Of a DNA stretch of 10,435 bases, positions 1-7,505 are shown in pieces. How positions within the stretch are numbered: position 1 is the first letter of the stretch; the number at the start of each line of letters is the position of its first letter. Under the pieces are notes generated by a model. The model worked only from the letters and a program-made list of their open reading frames with translations, did not search any database and was not told the origin of the DNA. Position numbers and translations under genes: made by a program. This DNA comes from DATFMH01 sp035267045 (GTDB lineage: Bacteria > Bacteroidota > Rhodothermia > Balneolales > DATFMH01). The stretch spans positions 1 through 10,435 of the forward strand of contig DATFMH010000062.1 of NCBI GenBank assembly GCA_035267045.1, in the 5' to 3' direction.

Positions 1-1533
1 TACATAGGGTTTATTATCAAGCGAACGTTGGGCTAATAATATCAGTAATTCAAATTCTTTGGTCGGGATATCGGTATTTATCTCCTGTTGTCCAAACCTG
101 ATGATTGGTTTTTCTTTTAATAAAATTGATATTTGCAGATGTTTAATTTTATGATCAGCTGTAATGTTGAAATCTGAAATGGAATCACTAATATTAGTAT
201 CAGGTGTTTTATCGGAAGAGGTTAATATTTTTGAGAGATTCTTCCTGAAATAGACATAACTGACTGATGCACCGAAAAATAGTCCAATTAGCAAATAAAG
301 AAATAATTTTGGATTGTCTGATCCTTTATGATTATAGGTTACAGCAGCTGTTGGCATAAAGCCAAATTTGTGGCTACTGAGATAGGTCTTTATCGCAGAT
401 ATATTAGTAAATGGTATTTTATATATAGCCGCTTCATCCCGCTGTTGGTTTGATAAATAGCGCCATCCAAGCAAGTATAGCGATTGCTGTTTTTTTACCC
501 ATATCATATTTAAAATGGTAAGATTCTCAGGTAGATAATCGTTTTGAACAGGTAATGTACTTAAGGTATTGGTAGAGCTGTCGAAAACTGCTAAAAATTG
601 TTGTCCACCATTATCATCAACAGATTTATTTCGATCTACCATTGGAAATACAGCCCAATGTAACCGGGGTATGTAGGACAAGTAGCATTTATTTGTATTA
701 GATAATCCATTTTGTACGTCACTTATATCACGGGGAAGAACTAAGAACCGGGACCATTTTTTATTTCGTAAATTAAATTTCCAGAGTGCCCGTTCTTTTG
801 AGATTCGTGATGTCTGTATTCTTCTGTTTATGGTATATGAGGACGAGGCTATCATCCATAAACTCCTGTTATTAAAATCAAATATACCGGTTGTGTTTTC
901 CTGGGGTGCCGGTAAAATTTTTGAATGCGGGGTTCTGAGTAAATGCCATTCATGAGCATCCTGGTCGTAGTAGGTAATAAAATTCTTGTATGAAAAAAGG
1001 CCGTATCCACCAAATGCGTAAATATTATTTGTTTGCGGATCTATCCAGGCCAAATGCCCAAATTGATTTTTTTGTTCAAAAGAATGATCAATGCGATGAA
1101 TTGAACCATCGCTCTTTCTTACATAAACACGACCAACACCCCTGTCCCATAATAGCAGGCGGTTATTCACGGTGTCATATGCAATACAGTTTATATTTTT
1201 ATCTAATGATAGTGTATCCGGGTTTAGCCATGTATTTGTTGCAAGCGAATATCGCCATAACATATCGTTAAATAGAAGATATATCGTCTGGTTTTTAGGG
1301 TCGTAGGTTGTACCCTGACGAATATTTGTGTTGTTATTACCACTGATACTGGGTGCAATACCGTTGCTGTTAATTAAAGTAACAGGAAGCGTATAACTTT
1401 GAGCAAGGCTTATATCTGTGAGTATAGTTATCTGAAGGATAAAAAGAATCGCAAAAAGGATTGGTATATTTTTGAAATGCCTATGATTATTGTCGTTGGC
1501 AGATATAATCTTACTATCTGAGAGATAAGTCAT
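1..1533 (-). CDS. Kelch-like propeller, transmembrane, winged-helix regulator (3' end missing)
   Basis: Reading the minus strand from an ATG at 1533 gives 511 codons without a stop up to base 1, so the C-terminus lies outside the window. A GAGG Shine-Dalgarno-like motif sits 6 bases before the ATG, supporting this start. Residues about 23-43 are a hydrophobic N-terminal segment ending in a signal-like SLAQ. Residues about 50-400 contain repeated blades in the style of galactose oxidase/Kelch proteins, such as IYAFGGYG followed by YYDQDAHEWHLL. Residues about 408-430 are a second membrane helix. From about 465 the chain becomes cytoplasmic-like and reaches IPTKEFELLILLAQR, which resembles the start of a winged-helix DNA-binding domain of the OmpR/PhoB or BTAD kind. 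The inferred role is one-component signalling across the membrane: extracytoplasmic sensing directly coupled to a DNA-binding domain. The architecture is familiar in Bacteroidota; the ligand and target genes are unknown. The DNA-binding domain is incomplete here, so that part is less certain. Confidence 0.75.
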   Translation of the reverse strand, partial: MTYLSDSKIISANDNNHRHFKNIPILFAILFILQITILTDISLAQSYTLPVTLINSNGIAPSISGNNNTNIRQGTTYDPKNQTIYLLFNDMLWRYSLATNTWLNPDTLSLDKNINCIAYDTVNNRLLLWDRGVGRVYVRKSDGSIHRIDHSFEQKNQFGHLAWIDPQTNNIYAFGGYGLFSYKNFITYYDQDAHEWHLLRTPHSKILPAPQENTTGIFDFNNRSLWMIASSSYTINRRIQTSRISKERALWKFNLRNKKWSRFLVLPRDISDVQNGLSNTNKCYLSYIPRLHWAVFPMVDRNKSVDDNGGQQFLAVFDSSTNTLSTLPVQNDYLPENLTILNMIWVKKQQSLYLLGWRYLSNQQRDEAAIYKIPFTNISAIKTYLSSHKFGFMPTAAVTYNHKGSDNPKLFLYLLIGLFFGASVSYVYFRKNLSKILTSSDKTPDTNISDSISDFNITADHKIKHLQISILLKEKPIIRFGQQEINTDIPTKEFELLILLAQRSLDNKPYV

Positions 1534-1822
1534 AAATGACCTCAATAAAGTCTGTTATATTGCTCGTATTAGCCCCAAAAGTGTTATTCGTTTTTTATGA
1601 TATATATCCGGCGTTTGCTAATGTATTTTAACGAGCAGGTATTAAAATAGTACGCATGTGTTAATGTAAATTAATCACGTAAGCATAAGTTAGACAATAA
1701 AGTATGAAAATTATAATAATTATAGCCAGTGCGTAAAATACTGAATAATACACCCGATTTTGGATGTTGGGTAGTAGGTTTCGAAACGGTATTACACTGA
1801 GTTTATGAAATAAATTTCACAG
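1534..1822. other. Intergenic gap between two signalling genes
   Basis: This AT-rich gap of 289 bases contains the upstream region of the Kelch-like regulator. I see two perfect palindromes: GTTTCGAAAC at 1778-1787 and the AT-only TATAATAATTATA at 1712-1724. I found no hairpin followed by a T-tract after the histidine kinase stop, so readthrough into the regulator gene cannot be excluded. No ORF or RNA gene was recognised. Confidence 0.5.
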
Positions 1823-4015
1823 TTAATTTAGTTCTGATTCTGAGAATTTATGGTTAGCACGATTAGGTAATTCAACAACAAATGCCGAGCCTTTACCGGG
1901 TTCGCTTTCGCACCAAACCTGTCCGTTCATGGCGACTACGAATTTTTTGACAATATAAAGACCTAATCCCGTGGAACTCTCATTACTCGTCGGTTTTGGG
2001 CTCAGTTTACTGAATTTTTCAAATAGCTTGTTTTGTTCTTCTTTGGTCAGACCAGGACCATTATCTTCAACTCTGATAAACGTTTTGTCTCCTTCAGAGC
2101 TTGCTTTAACTTTAACGGTACTTTGTTTTGGTGAATACTTCAAAGCATTGGATATAAGGTTATCCATTACCTGTCGAAAAGCCTCGTTATCTATTGTAGC
2201 ATACGGGTTATCGGAATTACTCACAAAGTTGATAGATATATTTTTGTTGTTAGCGATATTCTCATATTTATCAATAAGATTTATAATAATATCATTGATG
2301 GGTTGTGACATCGGTGCAACCTGAAAGCTGTTTGAGTCGAGTTGATTAACAGTCAATAATGTACTGATCAGATTAATCATATCGTGAGAAGCTTTCTGAA
2401 TCATAAGCAGCTGATCTTTTATGTTATAGGCGGCTTCCGGGTTTTTTTCAAAATCCTCTGAGCTCATCAATTCTGCAAGGCTTGAAATACCAACCAAAGG
2501 ATTTTTCAGATCATGAGCGGCTATTCTGAAGAAATCGTTTTTGTTCTCATCCATCAACTGCAGGCTATGGTTAACAGCTAATAGTTCTTCATTTTTGTCC
2601 TGTAATTGCTCTGCCTGTTTCTGCATGGTTTGTTCATTTTCAATTACCAATGCATTCGCTTTCTCCAGTTCGTTATTCTTTTCACGTAATACTTTTTCAG
2701 AATTCTTCTTACCGCGGTATCGATTGGCAAGCAGGATTATGATAAATATGAGAAGAACAGATATAATAATTAGGGATTTCTGAAAAAGAGCTTCTTTCTT
2801 TAAATGTGCTTTCTGAAGAGCATCTTCTTTTTGAAGGAGTTTGATTTTTTGTTCTTTCTGTTTTGATTCATATAGAATGGCAAATTCAGAAAACTTTTTA
2901 CTCTCTTTTTGTTTTTCTAAAGAATCTTCAAGCGCATAGTATTTTTTTTCATAATTATAGGCCCTTTTATATTCCTGTAAGTCGGCATAAATCTCTGATT
3001 TGAGTTTCTCGGCCGCTTCCAAATAACTCAATAAACCGGATTCTTGTGCCAGCTTTATTGATTTATTGGCATACATAAGTGCCGTTTTCAGTTTGTGCTC
3101 ATCCAGGTAAACAAAGCCTATAGTCGTGAATGTATTAGATATGATACCTTTATCACCAAGATGCTGGTTAATTCTATTGGCTTTAAAAAGATAACTCAAT
3201 GCTTTTCGATAATTCTTAAGTTGATGATAGATATCTCCCATGTTTTGATAATTGTAGGAGATTATATGTTCGTTCCCCAGCTTGTTTTGTATAGTTACCG
3301 ATTTTTGATAGTAGGAAAGAGCCTCTTTGTATTGTTTAAGATACTGGTATGATACCCCGAGGTTTTCGTAAATGATACTAAGATAATTTTGTTTATGATG
3401 TGTATTCAAATATTTCAGAGATTTGGTAAAATTCGTTATCGCCTTATGGTATTTACCTTCCTCATTATAAAGGGTCCCGATATTAATGTATGCTGATATT
3501 ATATGCAGAGAATCTCCTAATTCACTGAACTGATCAAGGGCTTTTAGTTCATCATCAAGTGCCTTACTTTCATTATCCAGAGAGCGATAGAGTATACCCC
3601 GGTCCAGGTACAACCAGCCGATGCCTCTGGTATCATTAATATCCTTGAATATATTTAGAGCTTTGTCATAATTAAGTAATGAGTTTTGATAATTTCCCAG
3701 ATGTCTCTGAATGATACCCATCATTCGATATGAATGGCCGAGGCCTCTTGGATAATGTATAATTTGTGACCATTGTATCGCTTTATTGGCGTATTTAACC
3801 GACTTGCCGGTATCCCTGGATACATAATAATGGGCCAGGTTCGCCATTTGCGATACGGCATTGGTGTCAATATCAGACGTATTCTTAATTCTATTTAGTG
3901 CTGTTTCGAGACTATCGTAATTGGTTCGAGTTTGGGCAATTACAGAGTTATGTATGCTGAATAACATACATACAAAAAAAATAACAGATGGTATACGGTA
4001 CTTTAATGAGAGCAC
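1823..4015 (-). CDS. TPR-containing membrane histidine kinase
   Basis: A 730-residue sensor kinase. Residues 1-27 form a signal peptide ending in VIAQ. Residues about 50-350 hold at least seven tetratricopeptide repeats, with recurring features such as LGNYQNSLLNYDKAL and LKQYKEALSYYQKSV. A basic, coiled-coil-like stretch (about 365-412) leads into a membrane helix at 414-432 and a second coiled coil at about 437-490. The HisKA domain carries the phospho-acceptor His501 in AAHDLKNPL. The ATPase domain shows the N box around 614-627 (RQVMDNLISNALKY), the G1 box DNGPG at 651-655, an F box FEKF at 665-668, and the G2 box TGLGLYIVKKF starting at 682. No receiver or output domain follows, and no response regulator is visible nearby, so the partner is probably encoded elsewhere. 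The start codon is GTG, chosen because it gives a good signal peptide and an in-frame stop lies shortly upstream. The TPR part is inferred to be periplasmic; the stimulus is unknown. Confidence 0.93.
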   Translation of the reverse strand: MLSLKYRIPSVIFFVCMLFSIHNSVIAQTRTNYDSLETALNRIKNTSDIDTNAVSQMANLAHYYVSRDTGKSVKYANKAIQWSQIIHYPRGLGHSYRMMGIIQRHLGNYQNSLLNYDKALNIFKDINDTRGIGWLYLDRGILYRSLDNESKALDDELKALDQFSELGDSLHIISAYINIGTLYNEEGKYHKAITNFTKSLKYLNTHHKQNYLSIIYENLGVSYQYLKQYKEALSYYQKSVTIQNKLGNEHIISYNYQNMGDIYHQLKNYRKALSYLFKANRINQHLGDKGIISNTFTTIGFVYLDEHKLKTALMYANKSIKLAQESGLLSYLEAAEKLKSEIYADLQEYKRAYNYEKKYYALEDSLEKQKESKKFSEFAILYESKQKEQKIKLLQKEDALQKAHLKKEALFQKSLIIISVLLIFIIILLANRYRGKKNSEKVLREKNNELEKANALVIENEQTMQKQAEQLQDKNEELLAVNHSLQLMDENKNDFFRIAAHDLKNPLVGISSLAELMSSEDFEKNPEAAYNIKDQLLMIQKASHDMINLISTLLTVNQLDSNSFQVAPMSQPINDIIINLIDKYENIANNKNISINFVSNSDNPYATIDNEAFRQVMDNLISNALKYSPKQSTVKVKASSEGDKTFIRVEDNGPGLTKEEQNKLFEKFSKLSPKPTSNESSTGLGLYIVKKFVVAMNGQVWCESEPGKGSAFVVELPNRANHKFSESELN

Positions 4016-4133
4016 GGAATAAGATGATAATAATCTTGGTCTAAAATAATTTTTAGTTAATCTAAGTATAGCTAATTATGGATAATTATCAATAAAAAAT
4101 CCATATAAAAATCACTGCATGTTTTATATAAAA

Positions 4134-4160
4134 AAAGCGGATCCGGACAGGACCCGCTTT
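4134..4160 (-). terminator. Intrinsic terminator of the ferritin-like gene
   Basis: An 11-base-pair stem (AAAGCGG(G)TCC on the minus strand, with one G-U wobble) closes a 5-base loop and is followed on that strand by an uninterrupted run of T residues (A residues at 4127-4136 on the plus strand, broken only by one T). The wobble pairs only in the minus-strand transcript, whereas the plus-strand copy would have an A-C mismatch. That orients the terminator to the ferritin-like gene, which ends at 4197. Confidence 0.85.
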
Positions 4161-4196
4161 ATTATTTTCTATATTTAATTGTCGTTTATACTAATT

Positions 4197-4622
4197 TTAG
4201 CCCCAGTGACCACGCAGTATTTTTTCAGTTTCTTCTTTATGATTGGTTTCGTCACTTATGATATCTTCCAATTCATTGACTAATCCATAGTCGCCATATT
4301 CTTCCGCCTGTTTTCTTCGTTCAACATATCTTGTTATAGTTTCACTTTCCGCTTTCAGAACATTCTCAAGCATCTTCTTGGGATCATCGGTCTGATGTAC
4401 ATCTTGTGGTTGGGTTACAGGTTGACCATTGAGGGCGGCAATTTTATCTGCTAAAAATTGAGCATGCTGCAATTCATCAGGAATTTCTGCTTCAAAAAAA
4501 GCTCTGAGCTCTCTCCTGTGAATACCACTGACTCTTGAACCATAGGTTGTATACATAATAACGGCTTGGTATTCATGAGAAAGATCAATATTCAGCCCTC
4601 TTATAAGTGTTTCTTTGTCCAT
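4197..4622 (-). CDS. Bacterioferritin-like di-iron protein
   Basis: A 141-residue, probably all-helical four-helix-bundle protein of the ferritin-like superfamily, cytoplasmic (no signal peptide). The iron-ligand pattern matches bacterioferritin ferroxidase centres in identity and spacing: Glu17 (HEY), Glu50 with His53 (DELQH), Glu92 (or Glu94) in KAESETITRY, and Glu125 with His128 (DETNH). E. coli bacterioferritin uses Glu18, Glu51, His54, Glu94, Glu127 and His130. The residue equivalent to the haem-ligating Met52 is Leu51 here, so bis-methionine haem binding at the usual site is not expected. It is also shorter than the roughly 158 residues of classical bacterioferritin. Likely roles are iron oxidation/storage or protection from peroxide; a rubrerythrin-like peroxidase role is also possible, but no rubredoxin domain is present. 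It stands alone between two terminators, suggesting its own promoter in the 4623-4801 gap. The ATG start has no clear Shine-Dalgarno site. Confidence 0.85.
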   Translation of the reverse strand: MDKETLIRGLNIDLSHEYQAVIMYTTYGSRVSGIHRRELRAFFEAEIPDELQHAQFLADKIAALNGQPVTQPQDVHQTDDPKKMLENVLKAESETITRYVERRKQAEEYGDYGLVNELEDIISDETNHKEETEKILRGHWG

Positions 4623-4801
4623 TTGTTTTCTAATATTTATGATGAATGGTTATTTACTACTAAAACAATAGATCGGATAATGGCGTTCAACCAATTAGAT
4701 AGAATTTGCTTATGGAGTGGAGCCCTTAAATGCCAGTAAAAAAACTTTGTTCGCCTGGAAATATTTGGACGTTTTTTTCGAAATACATTTTATAAATAAA
4801 A

Positions 4802-4834
4802 AAAGACGTATCACCCTTAGGTAGATACGTCTTT
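4802..4834 (-). terminator. Intrinsic terminator of the tsdA/binding protein/dsrE operon
   Basis: A perfect 11-base-pair stem (AAAGACGTATC paired with GATACGTCTTT) can be extended by three further pairs across a one-base bulge to a 4-base loop. On the minus strand it is followed by seven consecutive T residues (A at 4798-4804 on the plus strand). It lies about 20 bases after the stop of the DsrE-family gene and marks the operon's end. Confidence 0.9.
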
Positions 4835-4854
4835 GGCAGGGTTAAAAATAATTG

Positions 4855-5322
4855 TCAGGGTTTCACAACAGACCATCCTTCTGCTTCACGAATGATCAAT
4901 TCACCATTGCCGCTGGGTACGATGGATACAAACGGATAAAGCTTGCTTTTACTGATATGACGTTCATGGAGTGTATTATTACATTGTGCTAAAATAACGC
5001 CCTTTTCTTTGAGTTCTTTTAATTTCTTTCCAAACTCATTTCCCTTGAAGTATATATTGGTTCCCCCGGCGTAGGCGATAAGTTCAATTGTCAACTTGCC
5101 CTTGAGACGGGGATCATTTAAAACGTTCTCTATATTACGCAAGGTACGTCCCATGACCGCTTTGTTATTTACATCGAGTTGGTAAATAGCATTGTAATGT
5201 GATTTAGTTGCTTTGGCGCCATGGAATTCTTCACTCATGTTACTTTGAGCATAAGATTGCCCGAAAGTGAAGAGAGCTATAAACAGCGTGCTTAAAAATG
5301 AGATTGTTATAATTCTTTTCAT
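4855..5322 (-). CDS. Exported DsrE/DsrF-family sulfur protein
   Basis: A 155-residue protein with a signal peptide (residues 1-25, ending in QSYAQ), placing it in the periplasm. The rest fits the DsrE/F-like fold: a first strand with YNAIYQL, a helix with alternating basic and acidic residues (RTLRNIENVLNDPRLKG), a strand TIELIAYAGG, then KELKEKGVILAQCNNTL, where Cys114 occupies the position of the conserved DsrE-type cysteine, and a C-terminal GWSVVKP resembling the family's usual aromatic-rich ending. DsrE proteins bind or relay sulfane sulfur through this cysteine; exported single-domain versions are common but poorly characterised. It is the last gene of the unit, 59 bases after the binding-protein gene, and the good terminator follows it. 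The setting next to a TsdA-like cytochrome supports a sulfur-handling role, but the substrate is inferred. There is no obvious Shine-Dalgarno site. Confidence 0.85.
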   Translation of the reverse strand: MKRIITISFLSTLFIALFTFGQSYAQSNMSEEFHGAKATKSHYNAIYQLDVNNKAVMGRTLRNIENVLNDPRLKGKLTIELIAYAGGTNIYFKGNEFGKKLKELKEKGVILAQCNNTLHERHISKSKLYPFVSIVPSGNGELIIREAEGWSVVKP

Positions 5323-5381
5323 AAAATTAGCGTGTTTTGTTAGGATTATTATGAGTTTATAATTGGGTTTATTGTCTGAAT

Positions 5382-6338
5382 TTATTTTCCAGGTGATAGA
5401 AATCCGTATTTGTGATAAATCTTTTGGCCCTCATTACTTTTCAGAAAATTCAAAAAATCTTTTGCCGCTTGTGGATGCGGGGCATTTTTCATGCTTGCAG
5501 CGGTGTATGTGACATAGACATTCTGATCATTTGGGATCTTTACAAGACTGACCGGATTACCAATCATTTTTTGGAAATAAGCTTCGGTATACCAGACAGG
5601 GCCGACATCCGATTCTTTTTTCATGATTCTGATAGGGCTTTGTCGATGATGAATACGGGTGAGATACGTAGTTCCGTTCTTTTGCTTAACTACCATTATC
5701 TGATGGAGCAATTGTTGTCCGCCGGCTTTTACATAGGCTTTCTCAATATGCCTGGCGATGCCTTCCCATTCCGGGTTAGGCATGGTGATTCTGATTTTAT
5801 CTTTAGCTAAATCCCGCAGGGAATTAATGGCTTCAGGATTGTTTTTGTATACCATTAAAGCTAACCTGTTTCGGGCATAATCTTCCATGTGAGAGAACCA
5901 ATGTTTCTGTTGCTGCATGGAGTGTATTCGACCTTTGCCAGCGGTGTAAATATCCGGTTTAACCGAAATCCTCACATTTCCCATTATTAATGCTCCCTGC
6001 TCAATTTGCTGGGCAAGGATACCGGGTGGGAGGGTTTCGGCATATACCCGTTTATATTGTGGATAGGCCTTTTTAAAAGCATTAATTAAATCGTTCACAA
6101 CCATAAACTGATTGCCGGCAAAAAAGATATTGAGTTGTGGATTTGTAATATCCCCATGCAGGTCAGGAACATTATCAATGCCATCAATCGTGAAATATTT
6201 GCCATTTTGTGGTGGCCGGGTCCATGGCGGTGAAATATGGACACCTTCATTATTTTGAGCTGATGATGGCAGTGGTGTTAAAAAAACACATACCAAAAAA
6301 GCAATAATAAATGCGGGAAATGTATGTTTTTGTATCAT
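5382..6338 (-). CDS. Periplasmic substrate-binding protein, ModA/type II-like
   Basis: A 318-residue exported protein with a signal peptide (about 1-27, ending SSAQ). After a proline-rich lead (PPWTRPP, 37-43) and the segment FTIDGIDNVPDLHGD (49-63), the chain becomes a periplasmic binding-protein fold: IFFAGNQFMVVNDLINAFKK (71-90), a YPQYKRVYAETLPPG region, DIYTAGKGRI (129-138), RLALMVYKNNPEAI (158-171), ITMPNPEWEGIARH (184-197), ESDVGPVWYTEAY (242-254), and a C-terminal NFLKSNEGQKIYHKYGF. This layout resembles molybdate/tungstate-type binding proteins, but no permease or ATPase gene adjoins it and I would not name it modA. It starts 18 bases after the tsdA stop and is therefore almost certainly co-transcribed. 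It probably captures an oxyanion or sulfur compound for the neighbouring redox protein, or senses one; the ligand is unknown. Confidence 0.8.
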   Translation of the reverse strand: MIQKHTFPAFIIAFLVCVFLTPLPSSAQNNEGVHISPPWTRPPQNGKYFTIDGIDNVPDLHGDITNPQLNIFFAGNQFMVVNDLINAFKKAYPQYKRVYAETLPPGILAQQIEQGALIMGNVRISVKPDIYTAGKGRIHSMQQQKHWFSHMEDYARNRLALMVYKNNPEAINSLRDLAKDKIRITMPNPEWEGIARHIEKAYVKAGGQQLLHQIMVVKQKNGTTYLTRIHHRQSPIRIMKKESDVGPVWYTEAYFQKMIGNPVSLVKIPNDQNVYVTYTAASMKNAPHPQAAKDFLNFLKSNEGQKIYHKYGFLSPGK

Positions 6339-6356
6339 AATGAATGATCAATAGAG

Positions 6357-7364
6357 TTAATGATGTCTCCTGGCGTTGGTAATGGGTTGAAACGGTCCAA
6401 ATTGGTGTTGTTCCTGTGAAAAATGATCGGCATAGGGTGGATACGGACAGTCAACGGGCTTCAGGGAAAGATCAGGATAATCATTCTTTTTACCCTTTTT
6501 GTCAGGCCGGGTTTTGGAATTAATATAAGCGGCAACATCATAGGCTTCCGCATCCGTCAACTGCGGCTGTTGATACGTGGTACCGAAAGGCATATTTCCT
6601 TTGATAAAAGAAGCCGCCTTTAAAACACGATGCATACCGGCACCTTGATTAAAGCTGTCGGGTCCCCATAGTGGCGGGAAAACATACCCTTTGGAGGGAT
6701 CCCCGGAATCTGTCATTTTACCTTGTCCGTTTTTACCATGGCAGGATAAACATTTGTTTAGGAAAATTTGCTTCCCATGGTTAAGATCCGCTTTTCTGTC
6801 CGGTGGGGTAATTTTCAAAAAGCCGGATCCTTGTATTTTTTGTCCGGATGGGACATCCCGGCTCAACCATTGCATATAAGCGACAATAGCGATCATCTCT
6901 TTACTGTCGGCCGGGAGCTTCCTTCCATTCATACTTCGCTGCATGCATCCATTTATACGTTCTTCAATAGTAGCAAGGGTATTGGCTCTTTTACGAAATT
7001 GGGGAAAACGTCCGGTTACACCTACGAAAGGCGCTGAAAATTTCTTTTGGCCGGATTCCAGGTGACAATTGACACAAGCAAGATTATTACCGGAAAATCG
7101 CATCTTCATATTTTTTACATTCGGTCCGATAATTGAAGATGTGTGCGTAATTAACTGATATCCATACCGAATAAAATCACCTTTTTGATCATGTGGTATG
7201 GTATCTGAATCAAACCGGCCGGAAGCAAAGTAATTTATCCCGGGGGAAGTGGCCTTTAGTGAACGGGTTTTGTTCTGACAGGACATAAAACCGGAAAGAA
7301 GTAATCCAATCAATATGAAATACTGTAAAGTATTAAAAGGGATCAAGTGTATAATCTTCCTCAT
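6357..7364 (-). CDS. tsdA: Dihaem cytochrome c, thiosulfate dehydrogenase/tetrathionate reductase family
   Basis: A 335-residue exported dihaem cytochrome. The N-terminus has a hydrophobic segment (12-27) followed by FMSC with Cys29, a possible though imperfect lipobox, so it may be a lipoprotein. Haem 1 is attached at CVNCH (Cys97, Cys100, His101). The motif ERINGCMQRSMNG contains Cys140, matching the axial cysteine ligand that distinguishes the TsdA active-site haem. Haem 2 is attached at CLSCH (Cys205, Cys208, His209). Downstream, FIKGNMPFG holds Lys255, Asn257 and Met258; Met258 is the likely distal ligand of haem 2. TsdA enzymes interconvert two thiosulfates and tetrathionate with two electrons in the periplasm. 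The C-terminal DYPDLSLKPVDCPYPPYAD segment is also family-like. It is the first gene of a three-gene unit, divergent from a LysR gene. AAAGG lies 10 bases before the ATG. The direction of catalysis cannot be told from sequence, and related substrates are possible. Confidence 0.85.
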   Translation of the reverse strand: MRKIIHLIPFNTLQYFILIGLLLSGFMSCQNKTRSLKATSPGINYFASGRFDSDTIPHDQKGDFIRYGYQLITHTSSIIGPNVKNMKMRFSGNNLACVNCHLESGQKKFSAPFVGVTGRFPQFRKRANTLATIEERINGCMQRSMNGRKLPADSKEMIAIVAYMQWLSRDVPSGQKIQGSGFLKITPPDRKADLNHGKQIFLNKCLSCHGKNGQGKMTDSGDPSKGYVFPPLWGPDSFNQGAGMHRVLKAASFIKGNMPFGTTYQQPQLTDAEAYDVAAYINSKTRPDKKGKKNDYPDLSLKPVDCPYPPYADHFSQEQHQFGPFQPITNARRHH

Positions 7365-7416
7365 ATTGAATATTGCCTTTATTAAAGTGTCAGTACCTCC
7401 ATAAATGTTTATATAG

Positions 7417-7426
7417 AAGTATACTT
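7417..7426. promoter_or_regulatory. Palindrome in the divergent tsdA/lysR region, possible operator
   Basis: AAGTATACTT is a perfect 10-base palindrome that overlaps the candidate -10 element of tsdA. LysR regulators usually bind dyads in the region between themselves and their divergent target. A second palindrome of 14 bases, TATTTATATAAATA, lies at 7455-7468 in the same region, closer to the LysR gene. Both are AT-rich, so operator function is inference. Confidence 0.35.
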
Positions 7427-7447
7427 GATTACCATATATCAGAACAA
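7418..7447 (-). promoter_or_regulatory. Candidate sigma-70-like promoter for tsdA
   Basis: On the minus strand TTGTTC (7442-7447) and TATACT (7418-7423) are separated by 18 bases and would give a leader of about 45 bases before the tsdA ATG. The -10 element is close to consensus and the -35 element is weak. Primary sigma factors of this group can use other consensus sequences, so this is only a candidate. Confidence 0.4.
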
Positions 7448-7505
7448 ACGAATATATTTATATAAATAATCAGTTTAATTGATGAATGGACTCAATTTTG
7501 GAATT

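Noticed and set aside
990..1271. Plus-strand ORF of 93 codons
   Set aside because: It is antisense to the Kelch-like regulator, whose frame is open for 511 codons and makes sense as protein; the short ORF has no recognisable domain.
5412..5810. Plus-strand ORF of 132 codons
   Set aside because: It is antisense to the substrate-binding protein gene and shows no domain or translation signal.
5382..6338. Naming the binding protein modA
   Set aside because: The fold resembles molybdate-type binding proteins, but no ModB or ModC gene is present and the neighbours point to sulfur redox chemistry, so the specific name is not justified.
7388..7408. Six-codon ATG reading frame with a GGAGG-like motif in the tsdA leader
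   Set aside because: The frame encodes only MEVLTL with no regulatory amino-acid run; the GGAGG overlaps its own start, and the tsdA ATG has a closer AAAGG, so a leader peptide is not supported.
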